Shown in pieces: positions 35,901 to 42,935 of a stretch of 64,000 nt of DNA. The translations under genes and the position numbers were made by a program. The notes below the pieces were generated by a model, which saw only the letters and a list, made by a program, of their open reading frames with translations, had not been told where the DNA came from and did not search any database. The first letter of the stretch is position 1, and each line of letters opens with the position of its first letter. This DNA is from Bedellia somnulentella (Eukaryota > Arthropoda > Insecta > Lepidoptera > Bedelliidae), in the NCBI GenBank assembly GCA_963576735.1, contig OY755184.1, positions 4,960,001-5,024,000 of the forward strand, given 5' to 3'.

Positions 35901-37873
35901 TTAAAAATTCAAAACACAAACAACTTTGTCAGCCATAGACTTTGTTTATATTAAGCAAAATGTGCTTTATCTCTCTCAAACTAATTTTCGTTTTTAGAAT
36001 TGATAAAATTTCAATTTTTTTCCTTTCTTTTCTTTATTTAATAAAATAGAAACACTTTATTGTAAATCAAAAAAAGGGAACACATACATAAATACAAATT
36101 CAATAACAAAAGTACATTTACAACCTTTGAATGGTAAGATCAATAAATTACAGTAATGTGGGGAAGATGTTCAACAATTTGATGAATCAAAAATTTTAAA
36201 TTGTTTCCTTAAATCTTACTTAAGTATTTAGTAAGTTACCTTAATTGAAATAGTCCAAGTGGGTTATTGTTTAGTATAAGAGTCTGTAGATTCACCAGTC
36301 TTCTAGTCTGCGGGGGCAGGGTCTCCAGCAGATTGTTTGACAGGTCCAGAAACAGCAGGTCAGTCAGTTGGACAAACAATGTCGGGGGAATACATTCTAT
36401 TCTGGAATATAAAAGTAATTGCAATTATACATTGGAATATTAACATTAGTGTTGAGGAAAATTGATGACAGCATTTGTCATTAAACATGATATGCACCTC
36501 AGTATCTTACATTTCTATGATTTTGTAGATCTCTTGATGAAACATTCTGAGATTCAGGGTTAGACTTATTGTTTATTTTTTTATTATGTTTATTTTTTGT
36601 TACTGAACATTTATTTTAATATCAATTTCTAAAATTATTATAATGCAGATAATGAGTGGAATAATAACTAAAGTTTAATTTGTTAATTATTAAGTAATCT
36701 AAACTTATCTTGATTTGTTGTTGCAAGGTAAATTAAGCAGGATATAAGTCAAGAAACAAAAGTTGTCAATCTAAGGATGGTAATAAGTAATTCATTACTG
36801 GTTGCATTTAGAAATAAATGTTAAAATTATGTTCTCCGGTTTTCAATTTGAGATACATTAAAACCACAAAAACAAATTATAACTTTTTTTGAAACAATAA
36901 AAGCATATAATAAATAGAATAAAACATTTAATAAATAGTATATTAAACAGTACTCATACTCACTTATTGTTACTAAGATTCAAAACAAGTAATGATTTTG
37001 CTTTCTCCAGTCCTTCCGGTACTACTTTGAGCTTATTATGAGACAGGTCCAGAGTAGTTAGTTCTTCTAAATAGAACAACTCTACTGGTATTCCAGAGGA
37101 TTTCACATTGTTGTGTCGCACATTGAGTGATCTCAAACATTTAAGCTCTGTAAGCTCACCAAATAGTTTCTCCAAGTTATTCTTCTTAATTGAAAGATTT
37201 TCCTGGAAAGTTTATTAAGTTACAATCTTGTTTATAAATGAGGATTCTATCATTAAAATTTATTAATTAATCAGGTTGAGGTGATCATGATGAGTTAAGA
37301 AGTATAAGTACCTCGGCATGCCCTTCTGGGATTTCTGGCATGTTTGTTAAGTTATAAGACTGGGAAGTCATAAAACTTCCAATTAATCATTAGTTATAGA
37401 TTTATATATAAACTAGCAATCTGTCCTAGTTTTGAATGGGTCAGTAAGCATCTTGATTATATACTATAATTGTAATATTCAAATTATGAAGAAATTAGTT
37501 ATTATTATTTACTATGTAGGGTCTTTTTTCTGATTACCATCACACCTTCAAACCACTAATAAACTACCTGATATTAGATCTTCTATCTCTCTATATCTTA
37601 CCAATTTCATTAATTTCCCTAATTCTTCTGGTATCTCACAAATGTTTGTTTTATCCAGTCTCAACCATTGCAAACCAGTCATGTGCCTGATGGCACCAGG
37701 AAATTTATCATTCTAGAAAGAAAAACGCAATGAAATTTAAAATAAAGAAGCTTAAGATACATAATGATATCATCATTGTTAAAGGTTAGTAAGTGAAGAA
37801 TGTTCCTTACACTGAAGTCATTGCAACTAAAATCTACACCACGAACAAATGGGAGCAGTCCTGTGTTTGCCAT
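14939..37873 (-). CDS. fliI: Protein flightless-1 (LRR-gelsolin actin regulator), 23 exons
   Basis: Flightless-I couples leucine-rich repeats, which bind partners such as LRRFIPs, to gelsolin-like domains that bind and remodel actin. Exons: 37873-37811, 37712-37602, 37202-36964, 36401-36240, 34441-34227, 33941-33719, 33509-33268, 32789-32642, 32097-31965, 31577-31464, 29944-29762, 29115-28982, 28019-27845, 27225-27062, 26107-25981, 25662-25541, 24917-24704, 24082-23819, 23230-23121, 22166-22013, 20924-20760, 17044-16931, 15073-14939. Total 3711 nt, 1236 aa, close to fly (~1256) and human (1269). LRRs fill about residues 1-400 from [14 protein letters not shown] onward. Gelsolin repeats run from about 470 to the end; landmarks are [47 protein letters not shown] and the final RFTKCFHGW. 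All junctions are GT-AG with consistent phase. Several introns contain partial copies of neighbouring exons. Confidence 0.95.
15171..15332 (-). repeat. R-A dispersed repeat
   Basis: Minus-strand R-A copy with an ACAT-rich tail at its left end and the 5' block 'tctaagcggacactacac' at its right. It lies in the last Flightless-I intron. Confidence 0.65.
15598..16615 (-). mobile_element. 5'-truncated jockey-type LINE
   Basis: A 109-aa frame (16532-16203) is the C-terminal region of a reverse transcriptase and is closely similar to the end of the 55.5-56.5 kb LINE (shared [20 protein letters not shown]). Homology continues upstream to about 16615 with an internal deletion. The 3' UTR contains a hairpin-forming block around the words CTGACTGAAAATCAG and TGAGTCAGC. 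On the minus strand it ends at GCGAATAAATG followed by TTTC repeats, exactly as in the plus copy ending near 59095. Confidence 0.8.
16015..16080 (+). repeat. Short 3' fragment of the 50.3-kb LINE family
   Basis: 'aagagactccacctgcagac' and 'attaaagattaataaataa' match the 3' UTR of the LINE at 50279-50990. It lies inside the region occupied by the minus-strand LINE, so it is either a nested insertion or a shared 3' UTR module. Confidence 0.5.
16645..16790 (+). repeat. tRNA-derived SINE (R-B family), 5' part
   Basis: This is the head of the R-B SINE: A-box GATAGTCAAATGGGTAGAG and B-box GAGTTCAAATCC with tRNA-like spacing, then the block 'aaagtcataagtgtggt'. It matches full copies at 28052-28435 and 52378-52747 but lacks their 3' half. 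It lies in the last Flightless-I intron. Confidence 0.7.
17828..18940. repeat. Opposed arrays of GGCGACTAATT-like motifs (transposon subterminal repeats?)
   Basis: Forward-oriented GGC(A/G)ACT-type words lie at about 17828, 17848, 17903, 18034, 18075 and 18111. Reverse-oriented (A/T)GTCGCC, TGCCAC or GCCGCC words lie at about 18731, 18741, 18783, 18824, 18858 and 18923. TGGCGACTAATT at 18034-18045 has a perfect 12-bp inverted partner at 18858-18869. Between the arrays are GC-rich hairpins (GGGGGGCGAAGCCCCCC at about 18390; CCCCACGAAGCGGGG) and TTAGG-like words. Such arrangements are typical of transposase-binding subterminal repeats. It is in a Flightless-I intron. Confidence 0.55.
18945..19459 (+). 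pseudogene. Transposon-type ORF fragment with HLNxHL / GERFHQD motif
   Basis: An open frame begins after a stop near 18940 and runs to 19459; an internal ATG is at 19034. It contains [34 protein letters not shown] and [10 protein letters not shown]. This block recurs in many uncharacterised proteins of arthropods and other animals that behave like mobile-element products. I cannot assign the transposon superfamily or a biochemical role. The 5' part is missing and the frame is antisense to Flightless-I inside an intron, so a functional host gene is unlikely. It adjoins the motif arrays at 17828-18940 and may belong to the same element. Confidence 0.6.
20171..20350 (-). pseudogene. Shadow of Flightless-I exon 22 start plus flanking intron
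   Basis: The sequence repeats the acceptor and first 32 or so coding bases of exon 17044-16931 (reading DDLADDDI then diverging). It also repeats about 140 bp of the intron upstream of that exon in diverged form. The splice acceptor (tatcccag) is preserved, but the frame runs into unrelated sequence after about 10 codons. It lies in the intron just before the real exon. Confidence 0.8.
20967..21215 (+). repeat. R-A dispersed repeat, full-length copy
   Basis: Full R-A unit of about 250 bp. It starts 'gctgtgtaatgtcggcttag', passes 'gaggcgactaacggtattgg' and 'gcggttggagacccatcacc', and ends 'agccgtgagtacatgtatg' followed by ATGT repeats. No open frame of meaning is present. The structure suits a SINE or other non-autonomous retroelement. 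Confidence 0.7.
21815..21945 (+). repeat. R-A dispersed repeat, diverged partial copy
   Basis: Diverged central part of R-A, recognised by 'gcgggtgtcgtacaagacgac', 'ggtatggggccttt' and 'aattccaaaagtggctgagg'. It lies within a Flightless-I intron. Confidence 0.5.
22190..22885. repeat. Lepidopteran-type interspersed repeat split by a MITE
   Basis: The outer parts 22190-22332 and 22847-22885 read as one repeat when the inner MITE is removed. The phrase 'ttcagtagtttttgcgtgaaagcgtaac' followed by short direct words and 'aataatattaatagggat' is of a kind common in moth and butterfly introns. Family assignment is from memory of the pattern only. Confidence 0.45.
22333..22846. mobile_element. 514-bp MITE with 6-bp target duplication
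   Basis: Terminal inverted repeats of about 34 bp start CCTTAGATAAAAA and contain AGAAGAAGATGCGGC on both arms. They are flanked by exact duplications AACATT at 22327-22332 and 22847-22852. No coding capacity. It is inserted into the repeat at 22190-22885 within a Flightless-I intron. Confidence 0.8.
22953..23007 (-). pseudogene. Shadow of Flightless-I exon 20 start
   Basis: About 50 bases repeat the acceptor-proximal part of exon 22166-22013 (ILLVP followed by a 2-base deletion) plus its polypyrimidine region. The acceptor TTGTAG is kept. The 2-base loss shifts frame after VPL. It lies about 0.8 kb upstream, in transcript sense, of the parent exon in the same intron. Confidence 0.75.
23262..23335 (-). 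repeat. LINE 3' end fragment
   Basis: The minus-strand end CAATAAAGAG plus the block 'ggcggtcttatc' matches the fragment at 59105-59195. It resembles a LINE 3' UTR. It lies in the intron between Flightless-I exons 18 and 19. Confidence 0.45.
24187..24425 (-). repeat. R-A dispersed repeat, full-length copy
   Basis: Minus-strand full R-A unit, with an ACAT tail at left, then 'ctcacggctgcaaattcc', and the head 'ctaagccgacactaaacagc' at right. It lies between Flightless-I exons 17 and 18. Confidence 0.65.
24965..25100 (-). repeat. tRNA-derived SINE (R-B), 3' half
   Basis: This is the minus-strand 3' half of R-B: 'cgttcacgccgaatatcccc', 'tggcagaggtacta', 'gtcacctggtgttcagagta', 'caggcctatcgccgt'. 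The tRNA-like head is missing. It is inside a Flightless-I intron. Confidence 0.65.
25815..25920 (+). repeat. R-A dispersed repeat, partial copy
   Basis: Partial R-A unit recognised by 'ttgggcgatgcggctggaga' and a degenerate tail 'agctatgaatgtatat'. The two are separated by a deletion. Confidence 0.45.
26504..26536 (-). pseudogene. Internal fragment copy of Flightless-I exon 14
   Basis: Thirty-three bases are identical to 27127-27159 inside exon 27225-27062 (coding for part of [11 protein letters not shown]). The copy has no flanking splice site from the parent exon. It is followed by a block (about 26541-26580) that resembles 26235-26290, so a further local duplication is fused to it. Confidence 0.8.
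28052..28435 (+). repeat. tRNA-derived SINE (R-B), full-length copy
   Basis: A 384-bp SINE. The tRNA-like head has an A-box (about 28064-28076, TAGTCCAGTGGG) and a B-box (28107-28118, GAGTTCCAATCC). The body contains 'gtgagggaaaacatcgtgag' and 'aaaacggcgataggcctgcc'. The 3' end carries 'cttcggggataaacggcgtg' and a TTATG-repeat tail. It lies in a Flightless-I intron in the antisense direction. Related copies are at 16645, 24965, 32160, 49095 and 52378. Confidence 0.8.
29319..29444 (-). pseudogene. Decayed duplicate of Flightless-I exon 11
   Basis: About 126 bases align with exon 29944-29762 and read [17 protein letters not shown], then PPVYIQGS, then [10 protein letters not shown], versus the parent's [20 protein letters not shown] and GFFTVDDP. 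A 5' donor-like GTATTT is kept. A 4-base deletion near the sequence coding for MLGARR breaks the upstream part, and the first third of the exon and its acceptor are missing. It lies downstream of the parent in the following intron. Confidence 0.82.
29486..29675 (+). repeat. RTE-type LINE C-terminal fragment
   Basis: Plus-strand frames give [13 protein letters not shown] followed by a broken tail and 'cagtgcagtgccataggaag'. This aligns with 39177-39290 (SWTAAKEVLRGRKAWW). It is a 5'-truncated, degenerate reverse-transcriptase tail inside a Flightless-I intron. Confidence 0.55.
30010..31195. mobile_element. 1.2-kb foldback element with 58-bp tandem repeats in both arms
   Basis: Two inverted arms of roughly 340 bp flank a 0.5-kb AT-rich centre. 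In the left arm 30158-30331 is three consecutive 58-bp repeats, each starting GGAACA(A/T) and containing ATAGAAAGAGA. In the right arm 30860-31033 is the inverted set, again exactly three units (174 bp). Outside the tandems the arms carry many CTGTT/AACAG words and converge on AAACAGGTATC-type ends. No transposase is encoded. It sits in the Flightless-I intron between exons 10 and 11. The organisation resembles foldback elements with repeat-built arms. Confidence 0.8.
31730..31905 (+). repeat. LINE reverse-transcriptase tail fragment
   Basis: Plus-strand frames contain [13 protein letters not shown] and [11 protein letters not shown]. These are the usual end of RTE-like retroelement ORFs: proline/arginine-rich segment, WTDD, then a Cys/Trp tail. 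Internal stops show it is dead. It is in the intron between Flightless-I exons 9 and 10. Confidence 0.6.
32160..32640 (+). repeat. tRNA-derived SINE (R-B) interrupted by a MITE
   Basis: The head has a B-box-like GGGTTCAAATCC and the body shares 'gttgagggaaaacatcgtaa' and 'aaaacggcgataggcctgcc' with other R-B copies. The 3' part 'gtactagtacctctgtcacc' resumes after 32584. The interruption at 32459-32584 is a separate hairpin element. The unit ends close to the exon 8 donor of Flightless-I (exon border 32642). Confidence 0.7.
32459..32584. mobile_element. 126-bp hairpin MITE nested in SINE
   Basis: Arms of about 50 bp start TAGCACGAGGCTTGTGAGA and end with its complement in inverted order around a short centre. 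It splits the R-B SINE and so is younger than that SINE. Confidence 0.75.
34686..34971. mobile_element. 286-bp palindromic MITE
   Basis: The ends AATAATTTCGTCA...GACTCGATCGAAACC and the inverted copy ending at 34971 define the element. A half copy is present at 8385-8508, which confirms it as a family. It lies in the Flightless-I intron between exons 4 and 5. Confidence 0.65.
35494..35740 (+). repeat. R-A dispersed repeat, full-length copy
   Basis: Full unit from 'tgctgtgtagtgtcggctta' to 'gtcgtgagtatatgtatg' with a short ATGT tail. It is in the same Flightless-I intron as the MITE at 34686-34971. Confidence 0.7.
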
Positions 37874-38960
37874 TTTATTATTCGTATCAACACTGAAAAT
37901 ATCAATCACATCTATCCCATTTCTTTTTCGTGTGTACCAGCAACAAGGCTTTTATTGTTTGATATTTCCAACTTTTCGATGTGAAGAGAAGAATTTGTAT
38001 TGAAGATTTTTTATTGACATTAATGTCAGTCAATCGGCAAAACTGTCGCCTGTCATCAGTACATACACTGCTTAGACTAATAATAACACTGTCTACGATA
38101 CACTGGCATGGCTGGCTGACATGCCAGTCAATCATTAGATTGTAGCAGATTGAAGCATCGAAGCACGATTTGCACCACAGATTACATTATTTGCACGGTG
38201 TTCCGTGTTCAAGGCGGAATGGTCAAAACCACCTAAAGATTTCTGTGTAGGTCCTATATTACTAAACTACAGGTACTAAAATACAACACGTCATGTTCAG
38301 AAGTATTAGTACTTGCGAGATGAGAACATTAGTTACGGATGTTTCAGTTGGTTATATGCATGAAGAATGCATGCAGTGATATAAGCTACAGGTGACAGAG
38401 TACGAGTACTTGGCATGCACATACTAACATACGATACGTGAGAACCGTAAATAACAGATATTGTTAATTGGATGGTTAAAATACAGATGAGAATCTAATA
38501 AGCTACTGCCGTTTCTTATTATCTCTTTAAGGGGTGCGATTTGCGAAAATAATCTGTTTTTAAAGAATTCGCAGAACTGCTTCATTATCCTATGTCAGGG
38601 CCTCTTATGACACCCGCTGGAATAAATGGGGTAGTGCTATTCTAAGCCAACACTACACGCATATTCTTAAAACACACATTATACTCGTATATATCTTGTG
38701 TATTCTCAGCCTAAGAAATATAGTAGATATGCATATATATGATCGTTTACTTTACGCCGTAGTAAAGTTATGCTATCCTTCGCATCAGTAGTAAAAGAGA
38801 CACAGTTATCTATTGTTTTCACTCAGATGTATGGAATTCAGGATAAAGACGGCAAAAGCGGTCTTAGCTCAACTGAGGCCTCTCTGGGAGTCAAATGTTC
38901 TTTCTCGCCGCATAAATATCTCCCATTTCAAATCCGTTATTAAATCGATGCTGCTCTTTG
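37874..38960. other. Upstream flank of Flightless-I
   Basis: This must contain the Flightless-I promoter and 5' UTR, but I see no diagnostic core element. Small fragments of R-B (about 38290) and R-A (about 38600-38655, minus) are present. No other gene is supported. Confidence 0.4.
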
Positions 38961-39290
38961 GCTGCTAAACGTGAAGAGTGACAAAAGGATTCACGAAGAA
39001 GTTGCAAGTCTTTGTCAACAAGTCCAAAAGTACACTGTCCAAAGACGATCCGAAATCCAGTGCGAATAGGTAATGCATGAGAAAATGGGGGTGGATTGGG
39101 CACACACTACGAAAAAGAGCCACAAACGCCGTCATCGCTTTCGACCGTCGTCCTGTACAAAGTTGGTGCCAGAGCGAGCTGGACTGCAGCCAAAGAAGTT
39201 TTAAGAGGCAGAAAGGCGTGGTGGGTACTTGTACAAGCCCTGTGAACCAGTGGAGTGCCACAGGAAGACAATAACAACCTTACAGCTGCC
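38960..39290 (+). repeat. RTE-type LINE reverse-transcriptase tail
   Basis: Plus-strand frames give WGWIGHTLRKRATN, then ASWTAAKEVLRGRKAWWVLVQAL with a frame change between. This is the usual C-terminal end of RTE-group ORFs (GHxxR, then a W-rich tail). The frame break marks it as dead. Confidence 0.65.
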
Positions 39291-39401
39291 CCCTAGGCTG
39301 TCTACGCGGAAACGAGTGCCCTAATGGGCACCCTATATATGGTGTTGGGCTTGCAAGGGCGTCCATTTTAGGATACTATTTTCCGCGTAGACACCTTAGG
39401 G
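39291..39401. mobile_element. 111-bp MITE with 22-bp inverted ends
   Basis: The left end CCCTAGGCTGTCTACGCGG and its inverted partner at the right (ending CTTAGGG) differ at two positions. It follows directly after the LINE fragment. No target duplication can be called with certainty. Confidence 0.65.
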
Positions 39402-39577
39402 TGGCACATAGGTTATTTATTCCACAGATAGGAATATCTCGAGGAAACAACTACATTTAATTAAGCTCTCAGCTGAGAATATTACTGTCTCATTTCCGTG
39501 GGTGTCGTACGAGGGATCTTTTCAAGTGATTCCATGGACGGTGTGGCTGGAAACTGATCCCAAACGACCCATTTTTC

Positions 39578-40006
39578 GGCTTATTCCGTTTATCCACCCT
39601 AAAAAATCCTCCCTAAGTCGGATATTCGGAAACGCATGTCCGATTATCCACCCTGAACGGGGTGGATATCCGGAATGCATATAATATGGTTCTTCCGATT
39701 TTTTACCCCAAGTACAGTAATTTACAGAAACAAAATGGGTCCAAGAAACATCGTGAACATTAAAATACTTAAGATAAACATACTTACTTTCTTACTTACA
39801 GTTTGAATAAAAATATCTTACAAACTTAGGGTCTTTTATCTGTAAATGACTGTACGTAGGCAGGGTAGAAAATCGGAAGAAACATTTTATTATGAATTCC
39901 GATTATCCACCCTGAACGGGTGCCCGTTCAGGGTGGATAATCGGACATGCGTTTCCGAATATCCGACTTAGGGAGGATTTTTTAGGGTGGATAAACGGAA
40001 TAAGCC
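39578..40006. mobile_element. 429-bp palindromic element with 8-bp target duplication
   Basis: Ends GGCTTATTCCG/CGGAATAAGCC are flanked by exact 8-bp repeats CATTTTTC at 39570-39577 and 40007-40014. Arms of about 130 bp contain 'tccgattatccaccctgaac'. The right arm has an extra internal palindrome around CACCCTGAACGGGTGCCCGTTCAGGGTG. An 8-bp duplication suits hAT- or P-type transposition. No transposase is encoded. Confidence 0.82.
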
Positions 40007-40213
40007 CATTTTTCACTAAACTTGCAAAAGTAACTGAGAAAGCTGGCAACGCTATTCTTAGTCATATTTACCAGGAAACATATTTGAGGTTCAGAGAAGA
40101 ATTGTAGAACACTTTTGTGCTTTTAACTCTCATGGAAATGCTAAGAGTGAGCAAACTTTTAAGAGAAATTTTTTTCATTGATGCTTTGAACTTGAAGAAA
40201 AACCAAATAGTCC

Positions 40214-41268
40214 AAGATCCCGGTGCCCCCAGACGTTACTTATTTTCTTATAAGAAATATAAATGGGATAAAGTAGTGTTAGTACGTACTTTGAGTGTGT
40301 GCATACCTGCTACCTTGGGTCGACGGCCAATTCATAGGTACCAGGTGCTAAAGGTAGATAAATACAGTACTGATTTTTCTTAAATTCTCAGTGCTGATTT
40401 TTACTTATGTTTTAGATATTGTTGTTAAAAATTAATAATCATTATTGCCAGACACTTTCCATCGGCGCTTACCCTTACCAGACGCTTTAAAGCTTCAAAA
40501 AAAATAACACATTCTTACTTACAATCTCTTGTTCAGACTTAACGCCTGAACAAAATATTACGCAAGAATACAATCAAGAAAACAATTGCCGTCACCCGTA
40601 CGTCAGGCGCTTAAAGATACTATATACAAATCTGTCTACTCATGTCACTTAACCTACGACCGTTGTACCATTAACAACCTTTTAAAATATATTAATTTGT
40701 AAAGCATTGTAAGCATTTAATTTACACCGTCTATCCACCAAAGATAGAACACGTATAGTAGCCTAAGTATAAGAAAGATATCCATAAATAGATATCTCTC
40801 TCACACTCAAGCGTACAAATAATGACCTCGCGCTTATACACATAGCGACACTTTATGTGTGTCTGGGGGGATGTTTGACCCCTCCAATTGGTCTGGCTGC
40901 TGACCAGGGGTGTTCAAATAGTTCCCCAAGGATCATACATAAAAATTAAGAGTGAGATTGTAAGTAAGAATATGTTATTTTTTTTAAAGCTTTAAAGCGT
41001 CTGGTAAGGGTAAGCGCCGATGGAAAGTGTCTGGCAATAATGATTATTAATTTTTAACAACAATATCTAAAACATATGTAAAAATCAGCATTGAGAATTT
41101 AAGAAAAATCAGCACTGTATTTATCTACCTTTAGCACCTGGTACCTATGAATTGGCCGTCGACCCAAGGTAGCAGGTATGCACACACTCAAAGTACGTAC
41201 TAACACTACTTTATCCCATTTATATTTCTTATGAGAAAATAAGTAACGTCTGGGGCCACCGGGATCTT
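40214..41268. mobile_element. 1.06-kb foldback element with two 315-bp arms
   Basis: Left arm 40214-40528 and right arm 40954-41268 are equal in length and nearly identical in inverted orientation. They start AAGATCCCGGTG and include 'ggtaagggtaagcgccgatg' near the inner end. The 425-bp centre is unrelated and non-coding. The arms also contain open frames that are chance products. It lies between the Flightless-I promoter and the TOM22 3' end. Confidence 0.85.
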
Positions 41269-41453
41269 ACTCTAAAAGGTCAGGGTTACCACGACTCCAT
41301 GACCAATAATAATAGCCAAGGCTGTTAATCGTCGCAAAAAAGACCTTTAAGTTTAAAAAACCATACAAGCTATGTTTAAATTAATCTTCTTAAAAAGATA
41401 CCTCACAATATGGTTCGCAGATTACAAATAAAACACAGGTTTTTTTACCATAA

Positions 41454-41459
41454 CTTTAT
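41454..41459 (-). terminator. Candidate TOM22 poly(A) signal
   Basis: Minus-strand AATAAA about 335 bases after the TOM22 stop codon (41791). It would give a 3' UTR of about 350 bases that begins just outside the foldback element ending at 41268. Confidence 0.4.
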
Positions 41460-41790
41460 TCCTAATATTTTCGAGGATGTTAACAAAACATAAGATTATC
41501 TACAACGTTTACATGTCAAGTAAAATAACTCTTATAAAACAGCAGTACAGAATGGGGAGCAATTTTACAGTGATAATGTTGTAACAATCGGTATGCAGCC
41601 AATTAATTGCATAGTTTATAATTGTAAAATTATTTTTAAATGCTTGTACACATTCAAATAAGACTAGAGGACAACGGTTTAAGGACCACATCATAGTTGT
41701 CAAATATCTATGTAACGATTCTATTCTATAAGTTTAAAGCATATAAACAAGCATATGTATGAATATCGATTGAAATACAATCTTGTGTGA

Positions 41791-42510
41791 TTATCGTGGC
41801 ATCGGCGGCATGTTGGGCATTGGGCCTGCCAGACCAGCATTCGTACCCAGCAACACCTGAAATATAAATATTTTAAATTAGAACTAGCATTGTAATGTAG
41901 TGGCTTAAGTTGTGTCAGATAAATTACAGTCAGGAAACTTCTTCTATAAAATTTACACCAGCCTTTGTTATTTTGTTTTTAAAGAAGTAAGAGTTCAATA
42001 AAACTGTAAATTTTTGCCAATGTCAGCAGCCGAGATAGCCCAATGTGTAGATCACCGCATTTCATGCAGACAGTTGATTAGAATGTTTTTTATTATTATT
42101 TATTAAGGGCGTCCCCCGAAAAATAGGTTGATATTGATTGTTTGGAAATGCTATAAAGTCTGATTTGATGATATTGATATGACATGAATAAAATATATGT
42201 TGGTGATTAGTTCATGGTGTTAAAATTTGATGTTTAACATTTTAATAATTTGTTGAAAAATATGATGAAAAAAATTGAATTGGAACATGCTTTGTTTTCA
42301 TAAAAACCGTATAGGCTCCACTGGCATAACATACATGTGAACTCATTATGTGTCTATATACGCGTAGCTTTAAGATCTGTAACTTTGATGTTTAACTTTT
42401 CATTTAAACATTATAGTTATTCAATAAAACTAAATAAACTACATTTATCCTGCGCGCGCGTTTTTTCCGTCCCTGTCACTCTCAATAAATTTGACGTAAG
42501 AGTGAGCGCA

Positions 42511-42559
<49 letters not shown>

Positions 42560-42872
42560 TTATTTCACAAAATTAGGTAGTTTACAATAAATTGGTTTCG
42601 GTGTTTACCGCAGTAGGTTTCCCTGTGACGCAGCAAACAGGCTCTTTTAAATAACTAAGTACAATACAAATAATGTGCTGATGGCCATTTTTAATTTGGT
42701 TTCAAGTACAAAGATACAAAAAAAAAAAAAAAGAAAAATCGTTTATGTAGAAATAGAAAAAAGTTTTAAAAGAGAAAATGAAATAGTTCATTTTCTCATA
42801 ATTAATAGCTATAACTGATCAGAACTCGTATTATGTGTGTGTTTGCGAGTGTATGAGTCTATGTGCGTGTTC

Positions 42873-42935
<63 letters not shown>

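Noticed and set aside
40117..40383. 88-aa frame near 40.1 kb
   Set aside because: Most of it lies inside the left arm of the foldback element and the mirrored arm does not preserve it as a protein.
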